Below are positions 24,750 to 34,064 of a stretch of DNA of 64,000 bases, in pieces. The stretch is from Batillaria attramentaria (Eukaryota > Mollusca > Gastropoda > Batillariidae). The position numbers and the translations under genes were made by a program. The first letter of the stretch is position 1. Each line of letters starts with the position of its first letter. The stretch lies in the NCBI GenBank assembly GCA_018292915.2, contig JACVVK020000140.1, positions 115,001 through 179,000 on the forward strand. Direction: 5' to 3'. The notes beneath the pieces were generated by a model, which had not been told where the DNA came from, made no database searches, and saw nothing but the letters and a program-made list of their open reading frames with translations.

Positions 24750-25400
24750 CAGGTGTTTTATTTATTTATTTATTTATTTATTTATTTTCTTCGTTGTTTT
24801 TGTTTATTTATTTATTTGGATTTTTTTTTCTTATTTATCAGCTTATCATGCTGATGGTCTCACACACACAAATGACGTAGGCAGGATGACCAGTAGGTGG
24901 TGACGTGGAGGGCACCACTGAAACACCAGCGGAGTAACTCGGCAGCAGTGCGGGGTTTTCTTCGGATGGTAGTCTCCTGACCAATGAAACTGACGTCATG
25001 TTGATGTGTTGAAGACCTGTGCACGTGCCTATATAGACATGTAATTCACACCTGGTGCGCAGCTTTATTTCTTTCTTTCTTTAATTATTTATTTATTTAT
25101 TTTCGTTTATTTATTTTCATTTCTTTATGTATTTATTTTCGGTTATTTATTTATTGATTGATTTGTTCATTTCCGTCTTTTCTTGTTTATTTAGATATGT
25201 ATTTCGTTTATTTATTTTCGTTTATTATTTATTTATTTATTTATTTTCGTTTATTTATTTATTTTGCTGCGAATGTTCGTGGTCTGTAGTGCGTGGCGGG
25301 ATGACAAGTAGTGGGGGTCCTTGAGAAGAAAGGCGCCACTCAAAAACCACCGGAGCAACTCGGCGGCTTGGTTTGGTTAGTCTCCCGACCAATGAACATC
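24750..25400 (+). repeat. Duplicated module: (TTTA)n plus about 100 bp
   Basis: A (TTTA)n tract (24757-24840) precedes a block at 24888-24990. A second TTTA-rich tract (25060-25265) precedes a related block at 25296-25396. The two blocks share GGATGACCAGTAG / GGATGACAAGTAG, CGGAGTAACTCGGC / CGGAGCAACTCGGC and TAGTCTCCTGACCAATGAA / TAGTCTCCCGACCAATGAA. This is an old tandem duplication of roughly 400 bp. Confidence 0.75.
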
Positions 25401-25861
25401 AGTGAGATGTTCAAGGCCCTAGAAAAGCTGCTAAAGGCCGAGACTGTGTTAAAACACACCAAGCGCAATTTTTTCCCTGCCTTCTGTCTGTCTGTCTGTC
25501 TTTCCTTCCTTCCTCAAGCTCCGCCTTCGTTACCTTTTCCTTTCCTTTCTTTCTGCTGTCTTGTCCTGTGCACGTGTGTGAAGCAGACGAGTCTTTCGAG
25601 AACAAGCAAGTTCCAAGGTAACTGCGTTGATGTTTTACCAGACTGAAGTTATCCAAACTGTAACAGAGTTCCCCAAAATAATCTGCTCGCGAAATGGCCA
25701 AACCACACAAGTAAATCCGATTTGTCCCTGTCGTGAAATTCTCGTGTGTCAAACACGTACCTTTTTGTCAATGTCCACTGATAGCCATATAGACGCTGAG
25801 TGGATGATGCTTTCATATAGCAGATACTCATACAGGACGTCAAAATTTGATTACTGAACCG

Positions 25862-26015
25862 ATTCCCGGCTGGGGCCAAATATTAGTGCTGGTCTTTTTC
25901 TCGTTGCCCCGTCTTTGATGGCACCCATACATGACGTTAAACCCCCAAACACCCACCCACTCACCCATACGTGGTGGAAAAGGACGTTAAACTCCCAACA
26001 CGCCCCCCCCCCACC
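25862..26015 (+). mobile_element. Family 1 SINE fragments
   Basis: A 5'-truncated SINE begins at the B-box region (GATTCCCGGCTGGGGCCAAA) and ends GACGTTAAACCCCCAAACAC at about 25960. A second partial 3' end (ACGTGGTGGAAAAGGACGTT...) follows directly to 26015. Confidence 0.75.
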
Positions 26016-26037
26016 CCCTTTAATTACTGAACAAGAT

Positions 26038-26143
26038 AATAAGATAAGATTACTTTATTGATCCCCCCATGGGGGAACTACACGTCTGCTCAGACAAGGC
26101 AACAACACAACACAACACAATACAATATAAAATTCATTATAAA

Positions 26144-26217
<74 letters not shown>

Positions 26218-26299
26218 GTAAAATATGATAATCCACTTAAAACGCAATTAAAAACTCAGGGTGAAGGTACACAAGACCAAGGTTGAATGCCAAGGACTG

Positions 26300-26360
<61 letters not shown>

Positions 26361-26600
26361 AGTAGTCGCATCTATCGAATTTGCTGTTAAAGGCACGAAT
26401 GGCTCTTGGCAGAAAAGATTTTCTGTATCTTTCAGTTTTTATGGGAGGTATTCTAAGCCTACCACTGTCCATCTTGCTAGCCTCAAGCTGGTTATACAAC
26501 GGGTGAGTCTCATCCTCAAGTATGCCAGTCAATTTGTCAGAGACCCTTCTGGTGAAGAAGAAGTTAAAGTCTTCCTGTCTATAAAATAATGATTAGCTCG
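26038..26600 (-). pseudogene. LINE reverse transcriptase C-terminus and 3' UTR
   Basis: Minus-strand translation from about 26560 gives FFTRRVSDKLTGILEDETHP, LYNQLEASKMDSGRLRIPP, KTERYRKSFLPRAIRAFN. RYRKSFLPRAIRAFN is a standard C-terminal end of one group of LINEs. The 3' UTR is broken by two CA tracts (26141-26215 and 26305-26358) and ends with TCAATAAAGTAATCTTATCT at about 26045. It is 5'-truncated. Confidence 0.75.
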
Positions 26601-26699
26601 TGCAGTTGGCAGAATACTCTTGTGTCGCACAGGTCTTTCCCTCTATGCCCACAGCCATTTTGCAGCTGAGTAGACGGTAGATATTTCAAATGTAACCCC

Positions 26700-27680
26700 C
26701 ACTAAATGCTTTTGGGATGGCGAGCCCCCAGATTTCAGCCAATCGTGTGCCGTGGCATAGTATTCCACTTCCGTCCTTGTTTACACCTGCTGAACTCTCA
26801 CAGAAATTCAGTGACTTCTTTTGCAACAAAGTTGACCAGATCCAAGTTAAGCTCGATGCTACACCAGTACAGCAACCCACTATTGATGACAAACCCTTAA
26901 CTGGCTCTACACTGACGTCGTTCAGTCTAGTTACTGAAGACACTGTGCTGAAGGTGTTGCACGGGACTGTCCCAAAATCATGCGAACTCGACCCCATGCC
27001 TCACTCCCATATGAATATCTTGATGTACGTGTACCTACAGTGACACACATCATCAATGAATCCCTCTCATCTGGAGTGTTCCCTGATCTGTACAAATCAG
27101 CCATCATCAAACCACTCTTAAAGAAACAAAACCACTCTTAAAGAAACAATCTCTCGACCAAAGCTGCTTAAAGAACTTTCGCCCTGTTTCCAACCTTCCG
27201 TTCTTATCTAAAATTATTGAAAAATTATCCTCCAGCAGCTGTTTGAGCACTTGCATTCCAATAGTCTGTCTCATGTTTTTCAGTCTGCTTACAAGCCCGG
27301 GCACAGCACGGAAACAGCACTTGTTCGTGTCGTCAATGACCTTACGTCTGCCTTGGACGACGGGAAGTCCTAGCGCTGCTGGACTTGTCCGCAGCCTCTG
27401 ACACAACTGACCACAGCATTCTGCTGTCCCGTCTTGAGACTACCTTTGGCATTCGAGGCTCAGCTGTGGACTGGATTCGATCCTGTCACACCGTACCCTT
27501 TCTGTTTCCATCGACGGCCTCTAGTCAAAACCCGCCCCACTGAGGTTTGGCGTTCCTCAAGGATCTGTACTAGGGCCTCTGATCTTCACTCTTTATACAC
27601 AGCCAGTGTCTGATGTCATACAGCAGTACTCCATTTCCTACCACATGTACGCTGATGATACACAACTCCATGACTCTGAC
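26700..27680 (+). pseudogene. Second LINE reverse transcriptase relic
   Basis: Plus-strand frames read FSDFFCNKVDQIQVKLDATP, then [58 protein letters not shown] and [15 protein letters not shown]. These are ordered RT blocks, including the catalytic YADD box, of a CR1/Jockey-group LINE. There are at least four frameshifts or stops. A 20-bp tandem duplication (27109-27128 and 27129-27148) is one of the disabling changes. It faces away from the LINE tail at 26038-26600. Confidence 0.85.
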
Positions 27681-27689
27681 TATGCAGAT

Positions 27690-28630
27690 GAGACAAGCAG
27701 TCCTCTCTGTAAGCTGGTACACAAGTATGCACATGTTTAAAAAACGAAATCACTGTAGTTAAAAACAGGAAAGATGATGAAAGTGGGTCAAATATGAAAA
27801 AAAAAAAACACCCAAAAAAACCACCCTTCCAAAATGGCTTCTGTACCTTGAACCAGAAACCCTGATGTTGGTAAAAAAAAACATGGTAGCAGTACATGCA
27901 GTAGTGCACACAGAATGTTCAACCAAACAGGTAGTCACTTATAATCATCTGCAACATTGGTTTGCACCTTGTTAAGAATAGTTCTGGTACAGGGCTATGG
28001 GGATCAGAGCGAGAACTTTCATTAGATGGCTTGGGCTGTTGCGCTGAGAAACGGATTATCCCAGGCGTACAGGCTTAGAATGACGGGTTCTTACACTAGT
28101 CACCGATTTCTGCCCTTACTCTCTTGTTTCTGTCTCCATCGGTTCATTGACCTAAATTTTGCATTCTGCAACTCTCTTACGGGAGGGAGGTCATTTCTGT
28201 TCTGTCCAGTTCCAGGTGGTTTCTCTGTGCTCGGAAAACCCCATGCATGCTGCACCCCATCTGTAACTTGTCTCTTCAAGGTTGTTCCAATATTTGTTTC
28301 ACACAGGTCTGTTTGGGTCAGCTTTCCGTTCAGCTGTATCCCAGGGATATTGACACCAGGGGCAACTTCCATTTCTATTTCTACTTTTCTTGCAGCCTGT
28401 TCGATACAAGCTAGTTCCTTTGTATTTTTCTTGTAATTTACTCAGTCATGGCTGTGCTGTCAATGGTTAGTAGTTGGCTATGTTATCAGTATTTCATCTG
28501 TGTTACCTTCTCAGTTACATCTGGACTACATGTGTCGATGATTATGAACAACTAATGTTTGATGTATAGTATGTATCTGATGTATGTGTAGTATGTGTCA
28601 CTGTGTGACAATCATGTATATATATCGTCA
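27690..28630. other. Unassigned DNA
   Basis: A minus-strand open segment (28372-28100, with LNGKLTQTDLCETNIGTTLK) shows no family I recognise. It may be a retroelement remnant. A (GTATGTG)-like degenerate repeat lies at 28560-28625. No gene supported. Confidence 0.4.
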
Positions 28631-28870
28631 TTTGAGTATGTTTCAGATTGGACTTTGCAGATGACCTGGCCCTTTTCTCACACACCCAACAACAGATGCA
28701 AGAGAAGACCAGCTTGACTGCAGAGAACTCAGCCCGCCTGGTCCTGAACATCCACAAAGGAAAGACCAAGGTCCTCGAGATCAATGCAGCAGCCATACTG
28801 GAAGGTGAAGCGTTAGAAGAGGTGGAGAACTTCACCTACCTTGGCAGCATCGTCGACAAACAGGGAGGGA

Positions 28871-29045
28871 GGGTGGGTGGGTGGGTGTTTGGGGGTTTAA
28901 CGTCCTTTTCCACCACATAGGGTGATATCAAAGACGGGGCAACGATGAAAAAGCCAGCACAAATATTTGGCTCCAGCCGGAATCGAACTCACGACCCGAG
29001 CATTAGAAGTCCAACGCTCTACCATTCGACCACCCCGGCTCCCCC
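28871..29045 (-). mobile_element. Family 1 SINE with 13-bp target duplication
   Basis: A full-length minus-strand SINE sits inside the LINE unit. The flanking duplication AAACAGGGAGGGA is present at 28858-28870 and 29046-29058. The neighbouring units (for example around 29870 and 30590) hold the same sequence once, uninterrupted. A and B boxes are intact on the minus strand (GAATGGTAGAGCGTTGG and GAGTTCGATTCCGG). Confidence 0.95.
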
Positions 29046-29476
29046 AAACAGGGAGGGACCAATGCCAGAAGGGGCAACAGGCGAGAGCGAGTGAGTGATG
29101 TTTCAGATGCGACACTTGTAAATTTGCCACGCACTGCCGTTGGAGACGGTCTGATTTGCTTGCTGTATAGCCTAGCTCTTACTCGGTGTGCATAATGTTA
29201 ATAAAATATAAATCACCTAACAAACGTAAAAATCGTATTGTGTTTAACAGGAGTTTTTGAAAATTATAAATTTTGTTTGCTTTATTCAATGGGATAAGTG
29301 TAAACACATCTGTGTTACCCTCTCACGTACGTCTGCACTACAGTGCCAATGGTTATGAATAGCTAATGTTTGATACTGGTGTATAGCGCCTAGTTCATTT
29401 ATTTGCATTTAGTACACGCATGCCTTTTTAAACCTATTAGCAATTATTATTTGGTTGCTTGATGCAGCAATTTCTC

Positions 29477-29540
29477 TTGCCGCGAATTATCCTCTGTTGC
29501 TTGCGCGGCGTTAAGCCCTAAATAACTAACTAACTAACTA
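29477..29540 (+). mobile_element. 5'-truncated SINE end with (TAAC)n tail, family 3
   Basis: A 64-bp insertion reads TTGCCGCGAATTATCCTCTG, then TTAAGCCCTAAATAACTAAC. It is flanked by the 14-bp duplication TGCAGCAATTTCTC (29463-29476 and 29541-29554). Unit 2 shows the empty site at about 30280. A related copy in reverse orientation lies at 55508-55600. Confidence 0.85.
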
Positions 29541-29643
29541 TGCAGCAATTTCTCAATAATGTGCCATTTAAGCTGCAGTCTCCTTAAAGCATTTATTGAG
29601 CATGCGTATACACGTAGTATTGTGTCACAAAAGTGTAATATCA

Positions 29644-30381
29644 TTTGAGTATGTTTCAGATTGGACTTTGCAGATGACCTGGCCCTTTTCTCACACACCC
29701 AACAACAGATGCAAGAGAAGACCAGCTTGACTGCAGAGAACTCAGCCCGCCTGGTCCTGAACATCCACAAAGGAAAGACCAAGGTCCTCGAGATCAACGC
29801 AGCAGCCATACTGGAAGGTGAAGCGTTAGGTGGAGAACTTCAACTACCTTGGCAGCATCGTCGACAAACAGGGAGGGACCAATGCCAGAAGGGGCAAAAG
29901 GCAAGAATGAGTGAGTGATGTTTCAGATGCGACACTTGCAAATTTTCCACCTGCTGCTGATGAAGCCGGTCTGATTTGCTTGCTGTATAGCCTCTTCCTC
30001 GGTGTGCACAATGTTATTAAAATATAGTTCACCCAACAAACGTACAAATCGTAGTGTGTTTAACAGGAGTTTTTGAAAATTATAAATTTTGTTTGCTTTA
30101 TTCAATGGGATAAGTGTAAGCACATGTGTGTTACCCTCTCACTTACGTCTGCACTACATGTGCCAGTGGTTATGAATAGCTAATGTTTGATACTGGTGTA
30201 TAGCGCCTAGTTCATTTATTTGCATTTAGTACACGCATGCCTTTTTAAACCTATTAGCAATTATTATTTGGTTGCTTGATGCAGCAATTTCTCAATAATG
30301 TGCCATTTAAGCTGCAGTCTCCTTAAAGCATTTATTGAGCATACGTATACACGTAGTATTGTGTCACAAAAGTGTAATATC
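29644..30381 (+). repeat. LINE-derived tandem unit 2
   Basis: Nearly identical to unit 1 without its two insertions. A small deletion removes part of EALEEVENFTY. The same internal deletion joins DKQGGTNA to RRGKR, showing common descent by duplication instead of separate insertion. Confidence 0.85.
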
Positions 30382-30870
30382 ATTTGAGTATGTTTGTGAT
30401 TGGACTTTGCAGATGACCTGGCCCTTCTCTCACACACCCAATAACAGATGCAAGAGTAGGCCCGCCTGGTCCTGAATATCCACAAGGGAAAGACCAAGGT
30501 CCTCAAGATCAACGCAGCAGCCATGCTGGAAGGTGAAGCGTTAGAAGAGGTGGAGAACTTCACCTACCTTGGCAGCATCGTCGACAAACAGGGAGGGACC
30601 AATGCCAGAAGGGGCAAAAGGCGAGAGCGAGTTAGTGATGTTTCAGATGCGACACTTGTAAATTTGCCACGTACTGCTGTTGGAGACAGTCTGATTTGCT
30701 TGCTGTATAGCCTCTTACTCGGTGTGCACAATGTTATTATAATATATAAATCACCAAACAAACGTAAACATCGTATAGTGTTTAACAGGAGTTTTTGAAA
30801 ATTATAAATTTTGTTTGCTTTATTCAATGGGATAAGTGTAAGGACATCTGTGTTACCCTCTCACCCACGT
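30382..30870 (+). repeat. LINE-derived tandem unit 3
   Basis: Same RT block with a deletion between CAAGAG and GCCCGCCTGG, and the same DKQGGTNA-RRGKR junction. It is truncated on the right, where it joins unit 4 within a repeat of the RT block. Confidence 0.82.
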
Positions 30871-31936
30871 CCAGCATGATTGCAGAGAACTCAGCCCGCC
30901 TGGTCCTGAACATCCACAAGGGAAAGACCAAGGTCCTCAAGATCAACGCAGCAGGTGAAGCATTAGAAGAGGTGGAGAACTTCACCTACCTTGGCAGCAT
31001 CGTCGACAAACAGGCATCTGGGCATCATCGAACTTGAGCACCAGTATCAAAAAGGATTTTCAACACCACGGTGAAACCTGTCCTGCTGTATGGAGCCGAG
31101 ACCTCGAGAACCACTGTAACAAACACGAGGAAGATCCAGACCTTTATCAACACGTGCCTCAGAAGGATACTTCGGATTCGCTAGCCTGACATCATTACCA
31201 ACAACAAAAAAACTGGTAGTGAACAAAACAGCAACAAGTGGAAGAGGAAATCCTACAAAGACGGATTGGCCACACCCTCCAAAAACCTGTTTCCAGCACT
31301 ACACGACAAGCCCTCGCCTGGAACCCACAGGGGCGGAGGAAACGAGGCTGACCAAGAAACACCTGGCGCCGCGACCTGGAGGCGGATGCAAAAAGCATGG
31401 TACACACCTGGGGGCAGCTGGAGAGACTGGCCCAGGCCCGGGAGGCCCGGATAACTCTTGTCGGCGGCCTATGCCCCAGAAGGGGCAAAGGCGAGAGTGA
31501 GTGAGTGATGTTTCAGATGCGATATTGGCAAATTTGCCACTTGCTGCTGATGAAGATAGTCTGATTTGCTTGCTGTGTAGCCTCTTACTCGATTTGCTTA
31601 ATTTGATTAAAATATAAGTCATCCAACAAACGTAAAAATCATATTGTGTTTAACAGGATTTAAAAAACAACAACTAAATTTTGTTTGCTTTATTCATTGG
31701 GATGTGTAAGCACATCTATGTTACCCTCTCAGTTAGTATGTGAACTGGTGTGTAGCGCCTAGTTCACTTACTTGCATTTAATGCACGTATGCTTTTTAAA
31801 CCTATTAACAAGTGTTATTTGGTTGTTTAATGCAGCAATTTCTCAATAATGTGCCATTTAAGCCACAGTCTCCTTAAAGTATACCATTACTGAGCATATA
31901 TACACATGTAGTTATGTGTGACAAAAGTATAAATCA
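30871..31936 (+). repeat. LINE-derived tandem unit 4 with longer LINE C-terminus
   Basis: Starts inside the RT block (GCATGATTGCAGAGAACTCA). It retains LINE sequence missing from units 1-3: frames reading NTTVKPVLLYGAE-like, RILRIR-like and LEADAKSM...GQLERLAQAREA, ending PEGAK/PRRGK. Several frameshifts break it. It then returns to unit-specific sequence similar to units 1-3 and ends at the next ATTTGAGTATG anchor. Confidence 0.8.
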
Positions 31937-32500
31937 TTTGAGTATGTTTCAGATTGGACTTTGCAGATGACCTGGCCCTTCTCTGACACACCCAACAACA
32001 GATGCAAGAGAAGACCAGCATGACTGCAGAGAACTCAGCCCACGTGGGCCTGAACATCCACAAGGGAAAGGCCAAGGTCCTCAAAATCAACGCAGCAGCC
32101 ATGCTGGAAGGTGAAGCGCTAGAAGAGGTGGAGAACTTCACCTACCTTGGCAGCATCGTCGACACACAGGGAGGGATCAACGCTGACGTTGAGGTCCGGA
32201 CCGGCAAGGCGAGATCGGCTTTCCTTCAGCTGAAAAAACAACAGCGCATCAGCGAACCTGAGTACCAGCATCAAAATCAGGATTTTCAACAGCACCGTTA
32301 AGCCTGTCCTGCTGTATGGAGCCGAGACTTGGAGAACCACTGTAACAACACGAGGAAGATCCAGACCTTTATCAACACATGCCACAGAAGGATTCTTCAG
32401 ATTCGCTGGCCTGAGACCATCACCAACAAAGAACTCTGGCAGCGAACAAAACAGCAACCAGTGGACGAGGAAATCCTCCAAAGACGCTGGAGATGGATGA
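31937..32500 (+). pseudogene. LINE-derived tandem unit 5, longest RT remnant
   Basis: Continues the RTE-like RT past the point deleted in units 1-3: VENFTYLGSIVDTQGGINAD, VRTGKARSAFLQLKK, then with a frameshift IRIFNSTVKPVLLYGAETWR, IQTFINTCHRRILQIRWPET, TNKELWQRTKQQPVDEEILQ and RRWRW. The LINE sequence stops there and satellite begins. No catalytic N-terminal RT blocks or endonuclease. Confidence 0.85.
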
Positions 32501-33169
32501 TACGTGCTTTCCTTCAAGTGGAGATGGACGTTTTCTTCACCTCAGTTATGAACTCCTGCAAATGCAGATGGACGTTTTTTGACATCACTTATACACTCCT
32601 TTAAATGGAAATGGATGGGTTTTGTTGTTGTTGTTGTTGTTGTTTTTGTTTTTTGTTTAGATCAGTTATGTGCTCCTTGAAATGGAGAATGTTTTCTTGA
32701 CACACGCACTCCTTGAAGTTTTTTTTAGGGGGGAGGCATGATATGTGCTTCCCGTTAAGTTGGGATTGACGTTTTCTTGATATTTTCACCTTTAAGCAGA
32801 GATGGACATTAATTATGGACTCCTTGAAATGGAGATGGATGTTTTCTTGACATCATGCAGTTATGCTCTCCTTGAAGTGGACGTTTCCCTGTCCTCCTTG
32901 AAATGGAGGGGAGGTGAGGGGGGGGGGGGGGAGGGGGCTGCTGACAAAAATTTTGCACCCTTTAAAAAGGAGATGGGAGTTTTCTCGCTACCTGACGTCC
33001 TTGAAATGGAGATGACCTTTATATCTGCATTCCTTGAAAGGGGGGGGGGGGGAGGGGTTGATGCGCTTTCTTGACATACACACTCGTTGATGGAGGGGGG
33101 GGGAGGGTTGGATGATATCTGCACTTTGAAATGGAGATGGACGTTTACTTGTTTGTCACACGCTTGAAT

Positions 33170-33201
<32 letters not shown>

Positions 33202-33886
33202 TATGTGCTTTTTTAAGTGGAGATTGACGTTTCCTTGATATCTGTACTCCTTCTAGCAGAGTGACGATTTTTTATGTCAATTATGCACTCATTGAAGTAG
33301 AGACGGATGTTTTCTTGGCATTAATTATGAAGTCCTTGAAATGGAGATGGACGGTTTCTTGACACAAGTTATGTACTCCTTGAAACTGAGATGGCTATTT
33401 TCTTGATATCAGTTATGCACTCCGTGAAATGGAGATCGATGTTTTCCAGGCGTGAATTATGCACTCCTCGAAATGGAGATGCGCGCCTTCTTCGCATCAG
33501 AGATCCACTCATTTCAGATGGATGTTTTCTTGACATCAGTTATGTACACCTTGAAATGGAGATGGACGTTTTTGTGATATCAGTTATGAACTCCTTGAAA
33601 TGGAGATGAACGTTTTCTTGACATCAGTTATTATGCACTCCTTAAAAGGGAGATTGCTATTTTCTTGGTATCTTTATGCACTCCTGGAAATGGAGATGGA
33701 TGTTTTCCTGACATGAAGTATGCACTCCTTGAAATGAAGATGCGGGTCTTCTTAGCTTCAGAGATGCACTCATTTGACATGGATGTTTTCTTGTATATAT
33801 TATGCACTCCTTGAAATGGAGAGAGACGTTTTCTTGATATCAGTTATTATGCACTCCTTGGAATGGAAATGGATGTTTTCTTCATA

Positions 33887-34064
33887 CAGTCGAACCTGCC
33901 AAGGCGGTCACCTGTATAAGCCATGCCACTGTCTAACCTGGTCACCCCAGAGGATCCCCTGACATGCTAGCTGTTGACATGCCACCCTGGATAACCCGGC
34001 CACCTGTCTAAGGCGGTCAGTTTGGTCCAATCCCGTGGGCGACCGCCTTACACAGGTTTGACTG
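33887..34064 (+). mobile_element. 178-bp Tc1/mariner-like MITE, copy 1
   Basis: Terminal inverted repeats CAGTCGAACCTG... and ...CAGGTTTGACTG flank a GC-rich core with GCTAGCTGTTGACATGCCAC. A TA dinucleotide borders each end (33885-33886 and 34065-34066). Removing the element plus one TA restores a normal monomer (TTTTCTTCA-TA-TCTATTATG). No coding capacity. A second copy in the opposite orientation is at 54399-54577. Confidence 0.92.

Larger units (their letters stand above)
28631..29643 (+). repeat. LINE-derived tandem unit 1
   Basis: The unit starts TTTGAGTATGTTTCAGATTG and encodes an RTE-like reverse transcriptase piece: LDFADDLALFSHTQQQMQEK, LNIHKGKTKVLEINAAAILE, VENFTYLGSIVDKQGG. After an internal deletion it continues directly with the LINE C-terminus (RRGNRRERV). 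About 500 bp of unit-specific DNA follows. This copy alone carries two later insertions: a SINE (28871-29045) and a 64-bp SINE end (29477-29540). Confidence 0.85.
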
